DNA of 64,000 bases from Lachnoclostridium sp. UBA7215 (lineage in GTDB: Bacteria; Bacillota; Clostridia; Lachnospirales; Lachnospiraceae): assembly GCA_002490465.1 (NCBI GenBank), contig DKUB01000033.1, positions 79,786 through 143,785 on the forward strand, in the 5' to 3' direction. A model generated the notes under the pieces. The model searched no databases, was not told the origin of the DNA, and worked only from the letters and a program-made list of their open reading frames with translations. This document shows, one piece after another, positions 14,639 to 24,367 of the stretch. The position numbers and the translations under genes were made by a program. Numbering within the stretch: the first letter of the stretch is position 1; every line of letters starts with the position of its first letter.

Positions 14639-15454
14639 TCACCGCGCTATCGACCTGGCCACCTTTATCACGGATTTATTTAATTTCTGATACTGTTTTG
14701 CCGCCTTTTTCGACGCACCCATAATCTGTACATCCGTAGGAAATTCCGCCACATAAGAAACTCCGTTCCAAATGCCCACCCGTTCATAAGACGGCAGCTC
14801 CTTATAGGAATCATCCTTATATTTTGAGATAGAAAACAAAAATCCTTCCCCTGTTTCATCATAACATTCCCTGGCATAAAATGCCACAAAAGAATTCTTC
14901 TTTCCCTTAACCACCTTATAATTGCCCTTCCAGAATGACGGCAGTTTCAGTGAAAAATCCTTGGCATGATATACATTCTTTCCCGTTCTCTTTACCGGCA
15001 TTATGGTATACGGTGTATCATATACAGCAGGAGTCAGCTTATTATACTGTTTAATTGCCGCCTTTGTGGCTCCAATAGTCTGGATTTCAGTAGGAAACAT
15101 TGCCACATAATTCATCCCATTCCATCGGCCGACCAGCTCATACATCGGCATATCTGTATAGGAATCGCCCTTATATCTCCAAATCGAAAACAGAAAACCA
15201 TCGCCCGTTTCCTTATAAATCTTTTTCGCAGAGAAAAACACATAAGAACCATGTTTTTTCCCGCCACGGCTTTTCATCACATAGTTATTTTTCCATCCTG
15301 CCGGAATTTTCAAAGTATAATCAGGGGCTGCTTTTATCGTAGTATTTTTATTCTTTCCCGCAGCCGATACTGTTTTTTCCATCGGAACGCTGCCATACCC
15401 TGCCACAAGTGACAGGGTAATAACAGCCGCCAAAATAGAGCGAATTATTCTCAT
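14639..15454 (-). CDS. Secreted protein with two tandem ~100-aa repeats
   Basis: A signal peptide (MRIIRSILAAVITLSLVAGY) ends near an AxA-type site at VSAAG. The mature part is two copies of one domain: YTLKIPAGWKNNY / FSLKLPSFWKGNY, GFLFSIWRYKGDSYTDMP / GFLFSISKYKDDSYKELP, and NYVAMFPTEIQTIGAT / SYVAEFPTDVQIMGAS. The pairs run in parallel through residues about 45-140 and 165-260. The domain is small, lysine- and aromatic-rich, and similar to uncharacterised secreted domains of clostridia. AAGGAGA lies 7 nt before the ATG. It precedes the xylanase gene in the same direction. Function unknown; a surface or carbohydrate-binding role would be a guess. Confidence 0.8.
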   Translation of the reverse strand: MRIIRSILAAVITLSLVAGYGSVPMEKTVSAAGKNKNTTIKAAPDYTLKIPAGWKNNYVMKSRGGKKHGSYVFFSAKKIYKETGDGFLFSIWRYKGDSYTDMPMYELVGRWNGMNYVAMFPTEIQTIGATKAAIKQYNKLTPAVYDTPYTIMPVKRTGKNVYHAKDFSLKLPSFWKGNYKVVKGKKNSFVAFYARECYDETGEGFLFSISKYKDDSYKELPSYERVGIWNGVSYVAEFPTDVQIMGASKKAAKQYQKLNKSVIKVARSIAR

Positions 15455-15651
15455 AAAAGTCTCCTTGCTTAATTGTCTCAGTAATTGTATGCTTTTTTAC
15501 GGTTTCTCCATTATTTGACACTTCAAATGCGGCCTTAAAACAAATTCCCATGTTTTAAAGCATTTTATCTTCACTGGATGTCACAATCTATATCTGATTT
15601 CCATAGAAGAAATACCTGTCACTTACATCCGATACCGGAGCAGTGGCAGCA

Positions 15652-15909
15652 TTATGTTGTCTCTTTTTCTAATAAACTTGTATAACAAATATAATTTTTA
15701 AAAAATAATACTCCTGATAAAGCTAATGCACAGCCAAGTCCAGAGTAGAAAAAAGCGACAAAAATATCGGGGAATAATCCGGCAGCCCTGAAGCCAATTC
15801 CACCGCCCATCATGCAGGCCATGATAATATATGCCTGTAAATCAAAAAAATTCCAAAATGGCCTGTAATCCTCATACTTCAAAATTCTCCTTGTATGCTT
15901 TTGGCTCAT
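15652..15909 (-). CDS. Small membrane protein, uncharacterised
   Basis: An 85-residue protein with a cationic N-terminus (QKHTRRILKYEDYRPFWNFF) and two hydrophobic helices (AYIIMACMMGGGIGFRAAGL and IFVAFFYSGLGCALALSGVL). A TTG two codons upstream of the ATG at 15909 is an alternative start. Only a weak purine stretch (GAAAGG) precedes it. It stands between the secreted protein and a chemoreceptor with gaps on both sides. No function can be assigned. Confidence 0.6.
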   Translation of the reverse strand: MSQKHTRRILKYEDYRPFWNFFDLQAYIIMACMMGGGIGFRAAGLFPDIFVAFFYSGLGCALALSGVLFFKNYICYTSLLEKETT

Positions 15910-15987
15910 ACTCAACTGAACCTTTCAGCCAGTTTTTGCTCTACGCTTTGGGTACTTACTCATGTTCCTCCTTTTGGACACAAAAGA

Positions 15988-16024
15988 CGCATGGTTTACA
16001 ATTTACTGTTCCATGCGCCTTTAC
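15988..16024 (-). terminator. Putative terminator downstream of the chemoreceptor gene
   Basis: CGCATGG (15988-15994) pairs with CCATGCG (16011-16017), and on the minus strand the stem is followed by TCTTTTG. It lies about 110 nt after the chemoreceptor stop. The T-tract is short, so efficiency is uncertain. Confidence 0.4.
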
Positions 16025-16124
16025 AAAACCAACTTATACGGAGATATGGCATGATATAAAAGGACAAGCGGAAAACTCTTATTTTAAGCCATTCCTGCAA
16101 GATACTATAAAGTAATCTTCACCT

Positions 16125-18164
16125 CTACCTGAACATATTCAGAATGTCTTTTATTGCGTCTACATTCGATTGGTTTACATCTGCAATTTTAATAATAGAA
16201 TCAGCTGTTTGGGTAGTCTTGTCATTTTTAACAATGATATCGTCCACCCCTTGTTCATTATCACTCGATGCCATCTTGACATTACTTATCTGATTTCGGA
16301 TATTCGTCGCACTCTCAGAAAATGCGGATGTTTTTCCATGGATACTGTGAATAACTTCCTGTATATCATTCACAACAACTTCATACTGACTGGCCATACT
16401 GGCAAATTCCTGAAATTTACCGGATACATCAGTTTCCATAAACGTGATAATATCTTCAAAACACTCTTGAATGCTTTTTATACTATTGTTTGCATCTACA
16501 CAGAGCGCCTGTATCTGGTTTACCGTCTCCGATGAGTTCTCCGCCAGACTTCCAATCTCCCCGGCAACAACAGCAAATCCTTTTCCTGCCTCTCCTGCCC
16601 TTGCCGCCTCAATGGAAGCATTCAGTGAGAGCAGATTGGTCTGGCTTGTAATATCCAAAATCTGCGTCGCCATCTCGTTAATCTTCACAAGAGACTGTAG
16701 ATTTTTCATCGCATCCTCAATATTCCTCTTTGTTTCCTCCACTTTTTTCGTATTATTTTCCAACGTATCCGTCGCTGTTTTACTCATAGCGTTTGCCGTC
16801 TCAATCAGTGTATCGCTCTTTTCGCTTCCATCCTGGGCACGGCTCGTAATATCTTTTACAATATCATGGATTTTTTCAACCTCACCTGTTACCACTTCTA
16901 TAGATGAGTTTGTATTAAGGATACTGGCAGACAATTCCTCTGTTGTCGCCGAATTGTCTTCCACGCTTCCCATTAAATCTTTCGAAGCTGTCCGCATCGT
17001 CTCCGCACCTCCAACTAAGGACTCTGAACAATCATTCAATGTATTCAGCATCTTGCGGAATGTAACCGTAAGGGAATCCACCGCCGTAGCCAGCTTACCA
17101 ACCTCGCTCTTGCATCCGATATAACCTTTAATCATATCATCCTCACTTAAATCGAGCGTCTTTATCTTTTCAATCTTTTTTATTACTTTTTTGAGCGGTT
17201 TTAAATTTACTGATATCATCACTCCTGATATAAGCGTAATTAAAAGAAAGGCAAGGACGCAAACAATACCAAGGATTATTCGGCTCTTGTATACCGGCTG
17301 ATACAGTTCATCTTTTTCATTCTTAATTACAAGAGCCCATCCCCTCTCCGGGAGTGACCGAAAGACCGAAAAATATTCCACGCCATCTTCACCGTTATAG
17401 GTAAGCTGCCCTATGTCATTTCCGCTATTAATCGTAGAAATGACATCCAGAAGGGACGTGTCTGTAATCTCTGTCAGTATCAGGTCGGCATTATCATCAA
17501 AGATATACTGTTTTGTCTCCGTATTAATAAGCGAATATTTCGTGTTCTCAATACCATGTGTGGAAACAGAATTCAGCAGCTGCGCAAGGCCGTCTGTCTG
17601 AATTGCGCCTCCAACAAATCCGAGAGGCGTATCGCCGTCATAAATCGGGACATACATGGATATTATGAGCTGTCCCGATGCCGGCGACTTCAGAATACCT
17701 GTATTAAACACTCCACCCTTTGCCGCCTTCAAATTTTCGTGAAGCTGCTTGAGCGAGTCACCCTCGCGCAGAACCATTCCCACCGCTGACTTATTAGAGT
17801 GGGTCATTGTCTCGGTTTCCCAATTGGACACATACACACCTTCCCAACCTTTAAGAGCTGCAAAATATTCCGAATTATAAGTCTGTAACTTTTCCCGCTT
17901 TGCCTTATCATCCGTATTCCTTAAAAAATCAATGATATTTTGTTCTTTTGAAAAAGATATAAGCTGATTCTCCGCATTCAAAATATACTCATCAATCAGC
18001 TTCGTCTTCGCATCCAGGGATGTATGCATATTGTTTTCCACATCGCTAATAAGCATCGAAGTAATATTGCTATTGGAGATATAAAATACCACCCCCATTG
18101 ATATTGCCGTAATAACAGCAACAATTGATGCAATAACAACCCCCATTTTCCAATTTTTCATCAT
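16125..18164 (-). CDS. Methyl-accepting chemotaxis protein, dCache type
   Basis: A transmembrane chemoreceptor of 679 residues. A first membrane helix (VVIASIVAVITAISMGVVFY) is followed by a large extracytoplasmic domain (about residues 34-290) with two Cache-like lobes (GWEGVYVSNWETETMTHSNK; QLIISMYVPIYDGDTPLGFV). A second helix lies near 292-314, then a HAMP region and a long signalling hairpin with the highly conserved tip NLLSLNASIEAARAGEAGKG. AGGAGGAG lies upstream of the ATG. It senses a small extracellular ligand and signals to CheA/CheW, which are not in this window. Confidence 0.95.
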   Translation of the reverse strand: MMKNWKMGVVIASIVAVITAISMGVVFYISNSNITSMLISDVENNMHTSLDAKTKLIDEYILNAENQLISFSKEQNIIDFLRNTDDKAKREKLQTYNSEYFAALKGWEGVYVSNWETETMTHSNKSAVGMVLREGDSLKQLHENLKAAKGGVFNTGILKSPASGQLIISMYVPIYDGDTPLGFVGGAIQTDGLAQLLNSVSTHGIENTKYSLINTETKQYIFDDNADLILTEITDTSLLDVISTINSGNDIGQLTYNGEDGVEYFSVFRSLPERGWALVIKNEKDELYQPVYKSRIILGIVCVLAFLLITLISGVMISVNLKPLKKVIKKIEKIKTLDLSEDDMIKGYIGCKSEVGKLATAVDSLTVTFRKMLNTLNDCSESLVGGAETMRTASKDLMGSVEDNSATTEELSASILNTNSSIEVVTGEVEKIHDIVKDITSRAQDGSEKSDTLIETANAMSKTATDTLENNTKKVEETKRNIEDAMKNLQSLVKINEMATQILDITSQTNLLSLNASIEAARAGEAGKGFAVVAGEIGSLAENSSETVNQIQALCVDANNSIKSIQECFEDIITFMETDVSGKFQEFASMASQYEVVVNDIQEVIHSIHGKTSAFSESATNIRNQISNVKMASSDNEQGVDDIIVKNDKTTQTADSIIKIADVNQSNVDAIKDILNMFR

Positions 18165-18473
18165 GTTTTCTCCTCCTGTCTAAGGCAATCTTTTGTCACC
18201 TTCATCAGCATGTCAGTACACCGGATTTTCCATTTTAAATATTATTACACAATTAAAACTACTTTGCAATCCCCCGACAACCCAAGGTTAATGTCATTAA
18301 GCTTATAAGTTTGAAAAAATCACTCATTTTCTTCTCTTTAAACGTAGCAGAGAGACAAAATCAGTCCGGTAATTTATTATTTTTTCACTTAAAAAGTGGC
18401 TAACGAATAGCCCCAAGGATTGCACTCCTTTTACTTCACCCAATATCCGATGCAGCATTTTTTATTCAGTTTT
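18165..18473. other. 309-bp intergenic region
   Basis: This is the upstream region of the chemoreceptor gene. Apart from the terminator of the 63-aa gene at 18391-18412 and a weak CACTT-AAA-AAGTG hairpin beside it, I see no gene, repeat or clear promoter, and no match to a sigma-28 motility promoter. Confidence 0.5.
18391..18412 (-). terminator. Putative terminator of the 63-aa gene
   Basis: On the minus strand GGCTA-TTCGT-TAGCC is followed by ACTTTTT. The stem is only 5 bp but GC-rich and lies 60 nt after the small gene's stop. Confidence 0.45.
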
Positions 18474-18665
18474 TTATTCCTTTATTTCATCAATATCCGT
18501 TAGATTGACACCGCACACATTCAAAATTGCCTTTAAAGATAGATATTTCTTTTTTAACTCGGCATATGTTTCAACAGCGTTTTCTTTTTTTGCCAAATGC
18601 ATATACCGTTGTATTTCTTTGAAATCATCAATAGCAACTTTCGCAACTTCTACACCTGTTGGCAT
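18474..18665 (-). CDS. Small uncharacterised helical protein, 63 aa
   Basis: The product (start MPTGVEVAKVAIDDFKEIQR, end CGVNLTDIDEIKE) is predicted to be almost entirely helical, with regularly spaced charged residues, like a small coiled-coil partner protein. GGGTGA lies 4 nt before the ATG. The sequence has balanced codon use and resembles short conserved proteins of Lachnospiraceae that I cannot name. It lies between two chemoreceptor genes, which may hint at signalling but proves nothing. Confidence 0.65.
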   Translation of the reverse strand: MPTGVEVAKVAIDDFKEIQRYMHLAKKENAVETYAELKKKYLSLKAILNVCGVNLTDIDEIKE

Positions 18666-18809
18666 ACAATCACCCGCTTTCTTAAATTTAATATGGGCTG
18701 GCTGTTACAATTATATTATAACAAAGGTTACCAATCGTGTAAAGACCGAAACGAATTAGAATGGGGTTGCATTTTGCGGAAACTCAAGGAATATAATATA
18801 TAAAAATAT

Positions 18810-20534
18810 TTATAATTTGAATTTACTTACTTCACTTTTTAATTCGTCTACAATCTCCAAATTAGAATCTGCTTCTTTTCCAATATCACTGACATTACCA
18901 GTCAGCTTTATTGCCGTTTCCGTTACATGGGTTATTCCTAACGCACTTTCTCCCACCGCAGTTTTCACCTCTTCCAACGCCAGCTTAATTTCGTTCATAT
19001 TGTATTTCAAACTCTCGCTTTCCTTAGCGAAATGCTGCATCATATCATTCATATCCCCAACATTGCTCTGGTAACCCTCACTGGTTTCCAACAGTTTTTC
19101 ATATCCACCAATTGCAGTAACATTCATTAAAGTAATCATTTCCTCCGCTTCCGCTGCCAGTTCATCCACTGTCTGGATTACTTGATCTGTCACATTCTGA
19201 ATCTCTGCCGCTGACGCTGAGGAGTTCATAGCCAATTTCCCAATTTCACCTGCAACCACAGTAAAACCTTTTCCTGCTTCCCCTGCCCGGGCTGCTTCAA
19301 TGCTTGCATTTAATGCTAACAAATTTGTCTCGTCGGTAATGTTAATAATATTCTTAGTCAGCTCCCTGATTTGCTCAACATCCTTGGATTTCTCAATTTT
19401 TCGCTGAACTGATTCCGCCATATTCGCCACCTGGAGCACGGCATCCTGTTTTTCTTTTACCGCACGGTTATATACTTCAGAAGCCGTTTTCATAATTCCA
19501 TCAGAAGAATCACTTCCCTTCCTGGCCTGTTGGTAAATGCCCTCAATCGCTTGAAAAATCTGCTGGATTGACTCATTAACCTGATCGAGGGAAGCGCTGG
19601 ACTCCTCCATTGCCGCACTCATTTGCTCCATCACAGAAGACACATCCGAAATCTCCGTCTCGGCATTAGACAGGCTGGCGGATACCGTACGGGAGGATTC
19701 CTGTAGGTTCTCCGAACTTTCCTTTATATTCAGCATAATTTCACGAATATGCCGGAGCAATTTATTGACATTTTCTGAAATCATTTCCATCTCATCGCCT
19801 GTATGGACATCCAAAGTCTGCGTCAAGTCACCTTCGTTATGTACCAATTCATAGATTTTGCCATCTACCTTACGGAGACTTTTTATTACCTTACTTAATA
19901 TAAAATTGAGAATAACCAGGCCAATAACCAGGCAGATGAACGAAATCTGGATTACACGCTCCAGTGCCAAATGCAAACGTTTTACTACCCCTGCCGCATC
20001 ATAATCACAGCCCACAACACCTGTTACATTTCCACTGCTGTCCACCAAGGGCATATAAGCCGTAATTAAATCGCCGTCATCAGTGGAATCAATAAAATCC
20101 TGTACATACATTTCTCCTTCAAAAACAGGTTTCAATTCCTGATACGGCACACCAAAAACTGTGCCAAAACCATTTACGTTTTCCGATTCATCCGCATCAA
20201 TTCCATAATACACCTTATCCCCATCCGTATATAAAGTATATAAATATTTAATGCTATAATCTTTCTTAATTTCCAACATAGATTCCAGCAATGCCTTGTA
20301 TTCTGTACTTTCACTTTTCTCCGCTGACAGCCCTGCCACCTGTTCTCCATCAATTATTTTTGTGGAGATAATTGCTGCCATCTGTGCCTCCTCAACGCCC
20401 ATGGCAACCAATCCCTCTTTTGTGCGCTGATAGGAATTGATTCCCATAACTACACATAATAATATGATTACTACACTTGTCGGAAATAAAATTTTCGCCC
20501 GGATACTAATTCCCCTTGTTTTTGCTCTTCCCAT
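18810..20534 (-). CDS. Methyl-accepting chemotaxis protein with a single Cache domain
   Basis: A 574-residue chemoreceptor. It has an N-terminal membrane helix (ILFPTSVVIILLCVVMGINS), an extracytoplasmic domain of about 150 residues with YSIKYLYTLYTDGDKVYYGI and LITAYMPLVDSSGNVTGVVG typical of sCache folds, a second membrane helix, a HAMP segment and a signalling hairpin with tip NLLALNASIEAARAGEAGKG. The ATG at 20534 has AGGAAGG 6 nt upstream; an earlier in-frame ATG lacks a site. It is the second receptor in 4.5 kb but only the signalling domain is closely similar to the other, so they probably sense different ligands. Confidence 0.94.
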   Translation of the reverse strand: MGRAKTRGISIRAKILFPTSVVIILLCVVMGINSYQRTKEGLVAMGVEEAQMAAIISTKIIDGEQVAGLSAEKSESTEYKALLESMLEIKKDYSIKYLYTLYTDGDKVYYGIDADESENVNGFGTVFGVPYQELKPVFEGEMYVQDFIDSTDDGDLITAYMPLVDSSGNVTGVVGCDYDAAGVVKRLHLALERVIQISFICLVIGLVILNFILSKVIKSLRKVDGKIYELVHNEGDLTQTLDVHTGDEMEMISENVNKLLRHIREIMLNIKESSENLQESSRTVSASLSNAETEISDVSSVMEQMSAAMEESSASLDQVNESIQQIFQAIEGIYQQARKGSDSSDGIMKTASEVYNRAVKEKQDAVLQVANMAESVQRKIEKSKDVEQIRELTKNIINITDETNLLALNASIEAARAGEAGKGFTVVAGEIGKLAMNSSASAAEIQNVTDQVIQTVDELAAEAEEMITLMNVTAIGGYEKLLETSEGYQSNVGDMNDMMQHFAKESESLKYNMNEIKLALEEVKTAVGESALGITHVTETAIKLTGNVSDIGKEADSNLEIVDELKSEVSKFKL

Positions 20535-20670
20535 AATCAGCCTTCCTCTCAACTACATTAATAAATTTTCCTTTTCTTCAAGAATTATGTCCAATCAAAG
20601 AACCAGAATTTTGAATAACTACATATATAATATATACTATATCATTAAAGCATTGTGAATAGTCAAAAAA

Positions 20671-23409
20671 TTATTCCCTGTTTTTCAACACCTCTGCCGG
20701 TAAAATTTTATTTACTCGCCGCATCAGAATCTGATTGATGATAAAATATAATACCAAAATTACCCCAAAAAGCCCTGCATACATCTGCCAGGAAAAAGAG
20801 AGATTAATTTCACAGGCAATATTGGATACCAGGTATGGATACATGCTGTCCATAATGATCTTGGAAAGTGGAATCCCAATCAGGGCACTGGCTGCCACAA
20901 TCAACAGATTACCATTCAGGTATAACTTTCTGACTTCCTTTTTCCGGTATCCGAACACCTTCATCAGAGAGATTGACATTGCTGAACGGTCAATCATCAC
21001 CTTCATCATCAGATACATGACAACCACAAAAATGAGAGCAGAGACAATCGTCAACGTAGATACCATCGGTATCATCTGTTCCACAAAGACGGATGAATTC
21101 TCTTCAATTTCTTCTCTAGACGTAGCAGCATAAAGCCTGCCACTGTCAATCGCAAGGGCATGGTCTGCAAACACAATATTATAATAATCCGCATCCGCTC
21201 CCATAAGCTTTCGCATACTGTCAATATCCATAAAGGCAAAAAAACTGGTGGAATACGGCACAACCGCCTCTATCGTAAAAGCATAATTCCTGTCATTTTC
21301 CTCGTCCTTGAGAACCAAATCATCCCCTGCCCGCAAATGATATTTTTGTGCCATTGCCGAGGAAATCTGCACCGTATTTTCCCCACAAAACGCTACCTCT
21401 CCATCTTTTACAATATCGAAATAAGGATTGTTCTTTTCAATTCCCAAAAGTGTTACATCCAGATTATAACCCAGCACCTCTTTTTTCAAGGTAACGCCAT
21501 AAGCGGCTTCCCCTCCCTCCGGCACTTGTTCTTCCGGATATTTATAGCTGTACATATAGGCAAATCTGGTATCTGCACTGTTCTCTGTTTTAATATGTTC
21601 ACACAACACATAGCAGTTGAGCGATAGCATGACTACCAACAGAGAGATGAACATTCCGGAAAACATGGTAAAAGCAGAACGTTTCTCCCGAAGTAATTGT
21701 CTGACTTGAAAAATATGCACAAAGCTGCCACTATGAATCCGGATATCCTGCGTCTTTCCATTCTTTTGTTCCTTTCGGATCAGGGACAAAACCGGCCGTT
21801 CCAATTTCCCCCGAATGACCAGAAAATTAGTGAGCGCAGCTACAACCGGAGGCATCACAATGCCGTATATCAGCAGATAAGGCTCATAAATCGTGTTCAA
21901 AGCAGGAATCGAAAAATATCCATAACATTCTTCCATCTGTACCCTGACGCCAAAGTCACTGTAACCCAGCACCGTTCCAACAATGCCCGCAATCAGGGTA
22001 ATTAACACCGGCAGAGCCAGATAATGCCGCAAAAGCTCATTCTTTCTGACGCCCATGGCATAAAGGGTTCCGATGATGCCCGCCTCCTGCTCAATACTAT
22101 GTACTACAAAGACGGATATCACATAGGCAAACAGAATCAATACAATCACTCCTGCCACAAGCCCCGCTGCCTTGTCAACAAACTTATCATTGGCAGCGCC
22201 TCCGATTCTCGGATTGTCAGCCGCCGGAAGAAACTGTGTCAGCTTAGAGAGCTGTGCATCCTGATTTTCATCCAAAGAATCTCTGGTTTCCGCAGAAAAT
22301 TCTGAAAGACCGTCAGAAAGCTCCTCTGCCCCGTCTGCTGCTTCGGATACTCCGTCTGTGTATTCTTTCAAGCCGGTATCAAAAGAGGACAGTTCATTCA
22401 ACTGCCCCAACAGGGATTCCAGGCTCAGCCGCATAACGGCATTCTCACTGCCTGCGATAAGTTCCTCCAAAACCATTTTGTAATTTTTTCTTGTCAATTC
22501 AGAAACCCCAAACTCCGAAAGGCTTTCCGATGCCTCTGCCAGATAAGAGTCAAAAATTTCCGATGCACCGTCTCTTAGCTTACTGCTGTTACCGTCAAGT
22601 TCATCCAGCCCATCCTTCAGCTCCCCTGCCCCATCTGCCAGTTTGTCAAGCGCTTCCTTAAAATCATCCAGCCTGCCCCCGGTTCGTTCCCAATATTCCT
22701 GAAAATAACTGTCATCGATATTTTCTGCCTCAATATCCAGTTCCTGCAGTTTCTCCTTTAAATCCTTCTCTGTCATTTTCCCATTCAGCAGATACGCATA
22801 GATATATTCCTCCGAACGGATGCCTTTCCTCTCCTGATTCAGTCGCTGATAATCTTCCCCGCTCAAAAATCCTACACCAAACAGGCTGCTGTCCACAGCG
22901 CTGTCTGATAAGTTGCGGTGAGGCGTATCATAATCAGGCGATGAGCCAATACCGCAGACCTGAAAGCGATGGCCTCCAACTGCTATTTCGTCATCAACGG
23001 AAATATCATGTTCCTCACAGTATCTTTTTTCCAGTAAAATCTCACCGGATTTCTGTGGCATCCTACCGAAATCCGCCTGTGGCAAATCGATTTCCTTCCT
23101 CTGTGAAAACACACGCAATACCGAATTATCCTCCATGGAGTAATCCAGATAAAAATGGGACTCCAGTGTGATTCCAGGCCCCAATGCAGACTTTTCCTCC
23201 TCCGTCAAAGGCACAAACAGGCTGAACTGCCCATCTTCTACCCTGTTTTCCTTTGCTGCATCTGCTGTACCTGTTATAATCGTTTCCGCCGCCCCAACCA
23301 GACTGATCACCATATACATCCCAAGAATCACAAGAAATCCCAATGCCAGATAACGAAAAAGATTTTCTCTCAAGTCCCGGAGAATTCGTCTTCTAAGAAT
23401 TTTTTGCAT
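20671..23409 (-). CDS. ABC transporter permease, FtsX family with coiled-coil ectodomain
   Basis: A 912-residue permease. It has an N-terminal helix, a large extracytoplasmic domain, three helices in the middle (LVAGVIVLILFAYVISVFVV onwards), a second ectodomain and three C-terminal helices ending with ILMRRVNKILPAEVLKN, i.e. two FtsX units. The first ectodomain holds repeated L/A-x-D-G-A-x-E-L-x-D-G-L heptads (about residues 255-300 and 345-390), a coiled coil as in YhgE/Pip and LolCE-like exporters. It overlaps the ATPase gene by TAATG, so the two are coupled. Probably an envelope exporter or stress transporter; the substrate is unknown. Confidence 0.9.
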   Translation of the reverse strand: MQKILRRRILRDLRENLFRYLALGFLVILGMYMVISLVGAAETIITGTADAAKENRVEDGQFSLFVPLTEEEKSALGPGITLESHFYLDYSMEDNSVLRVFSQRKEIDLPQADFGRMPQKSGEILLEKRYCEEHDISVDDEIAVGGHRFQVCGIGSSPDYDTPHRNLSDSAVDSSLFGVGFLSGEDYQRLNQERKGIRSEEYIYAYLLNGKMTEKDLKEKLQELDIEAENIDDSYFQEYWERTGGRLDDFKEALDKLADGAGELKDGLDELDGNSSKLRDGASEIFDSYLAEASESLSEFGVSELTRKNYKMVLEELIAGSENAVMRLSLESLLGQLNELSSFDTGLKEYTDGVSEAADGAEELSDGLSEFSAETRDSLDENQDAQLSKLTQFLPAADNPRIGGAANDKFVDKAAGLVAGVIVLILFAYVISVFVVHSIEQEAGIIGTLYAMGVRKNELLRHYLALPVLITLIAGIVGTVLGYSDFGVRVQMEECYGYFSIPALNTIYEPYLLIYGIVMPPVVAALTNFLVIRGKLERPVLSLIRKEQKNGKTQDIRIHSGSFVHIFQVRQLLREKRSAFTMFSGMFISLLVVMLSLNCYVLCEHIKTENSADTRFAYMYSYKYPEEQVPEGGEAAYGVTLKKEVLGYNLDVTLLGIEKNNPYFDIVKDGEVAFCGENTVQISSAMAQKYHLRAGDDLVLKDEENDRNYAFTIEAVVPYSTSFFAFMDIDSMRKLMGADADYYNIVFADHALAIDSGRLYAATSREEIEENSSVFVEQMIPMVSTLTIVSALIFVVVMYLMMKVMIDRSAMSISLMKVFGYRKKEVRKLYLNGNLLIVAASALIGIPLSKIIMDSMYPYLVSNIACEINLSFSWQMYAGLFGVILVLYFIINQILMRRVNKILPAEVLKNRE

Positions 23410-24110
23410 TATAAATCCTCCAATTCTGCCGCCGGCACCTTGCTCTCATTCCGATAATCCTGTTTAATCTGTCCATCTTTTAGGACAATGACCTGATTCA
23501 CCATATTTTTAATGGAATTATTATGAGTAACAATCAGCATCGTTGTGCCATATTTATGGTTTATCTCCTCAAGCAGTACTAAAATATCTCTGGATGTTTG
23601 GGAATCCAGCGCTCCTGTTGGCTCATCACAGAGTAACAGCTTTGGATTCTTAATCAATGCCCTGGCAATGGCGCAGCGCTGCTGCTGTCCACCGGAAAGC
23701 TGCGACGGAAATTTATTCTGATGCTCCGTCAGGCCCAGCGTATCAAGCAGTTCCTCCAAAGGCAGAGGGCTGTCTGTCAGATACTCGCACACCTGAATAT
23801 TTTCCCTGACGGTAAGATTTGACACCAAATTATAAAACTGAAAAATAAAACCGAGATTCTCTCTCCTGTAATCAGATAATTGTTCCTGTGGCAACCCGGC
23901 TATTTCCTTTCCATCTACCTGTATCGAACCGGAATCCATCAAATCCAGCCCCCCAATACAATTGAGCAGTGTAGACTTCCCGGAACCACTGGTACCCTGA
24001 ATCACGCACAGATCGCCCCGATTGACAGATATAGAGATTCCTTTTAACACCTGGGCAAAACTTCCGCCCTCTCCATAGCTCTTTTTTACATTTTTAACTT
24101 CAAGATACAT
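23409..24110 (-). CDS. ABC transporter ATP-binding protein, LolD/MacB type
   Basis: A 233-residue ATPase with Walker A GTSGSGKSTLL, signature LSGGQQQRCAIARAL, Walker B LLLCDEPTGALD and the H-loop IVTHN. This is the full set for an active subunit that pairs with the FtsX-type permease whose start codon it overlaps. GGGAGG lies 8 nt before the ATG. Transcription probably starts at the promoter 24220-24248, where inverted repeats suggest repression by a TetR- or GntR-like protein not seen in this window. Confidence 0.94.
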   Translation of the reverse strand: MYLEVKNVKKSYGEGGSFAQVLKGISISVNRGDLCVIQGTSGSGKSTLLNCIGGLDLMDSGSIQVDGKEIAGLPQEQLSDYRRENLGFIFQFYNLVSNLTVRENIQVCEYLTDSPLPLEELLDTLGLTEHQNKFPSQLSGGQQQRCAIARALIKNPKLLLCDEPTGALDSQTSRDILVLLEEINHKYGTTMLIVTHNNSIKNMVNQVIVLKDGQIKQDYRNESKVPAAELEDL

Positions 24111-24195
24111 GATTCAACCTCCCTATTGCACACGCTGCTGGTATGGCACCGCACAATATCAAAAATATTCTGGCCCAATTTTACGCTCCTTTCTG

Positions 24196-24248
24196 GTTAG
24201 TTGTTTCTAACTGTTATTAATGATAACTAATTTAAACTGATTTGTCAA
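24196..24248 (-). promoter_or_regulatory. Promoter and operator of the ABC exporter operon
   Basis: On the minus strand TTGACA (24243-24248) and TATCAT (24220-24225) are separated by 17 bp, a near-consensus sigma-A promoter. GTTAT-N5-ATAAC (24213-24227) covers the -10 and GTTAG-N6-CTAAC (24196-24211) covers the start site. Such dyads on a strong promoter indicate a repressor. Confidence 0.65.
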
Positions 24249-24261
24249 TCACATCTCCTCC

Positions 24262-24296
24262 AAAAAAAGCGCCCCCATTAATCATGAGACGCTTTT
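24262..24296 (-). terminator. Terminator downstream of cstA
   Basis: On the minus strand AAAAGCG (24290-24296) pairs with CGCTTTT, with extra GC pairs inside, ending in a T7 tract (24262-24268). It lies about 70 nt after the cstA stop. Confidence 0.65.
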
Positions 24297-24367
24297 ACAA
24301 GCCATTTATATCTTCCATTTCCCGGCATATGTCAATAATATCCCAAAGACATACAAAATTTGAGATA

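Noticed and set aside
15348..15551. A 67-codon minus-strand frame before the two-repeat protein
   Set aside because: Its first half reads like protein, but it overlaps the signal peptide of the supported gene in another frame and has no ribosome site.
18165..18473. Sigma-28 type motility promoter before the chemoreceptor
   Set aside because: No TAAA-N15-GCCGATAA-like sequence could be found on the minus strand.
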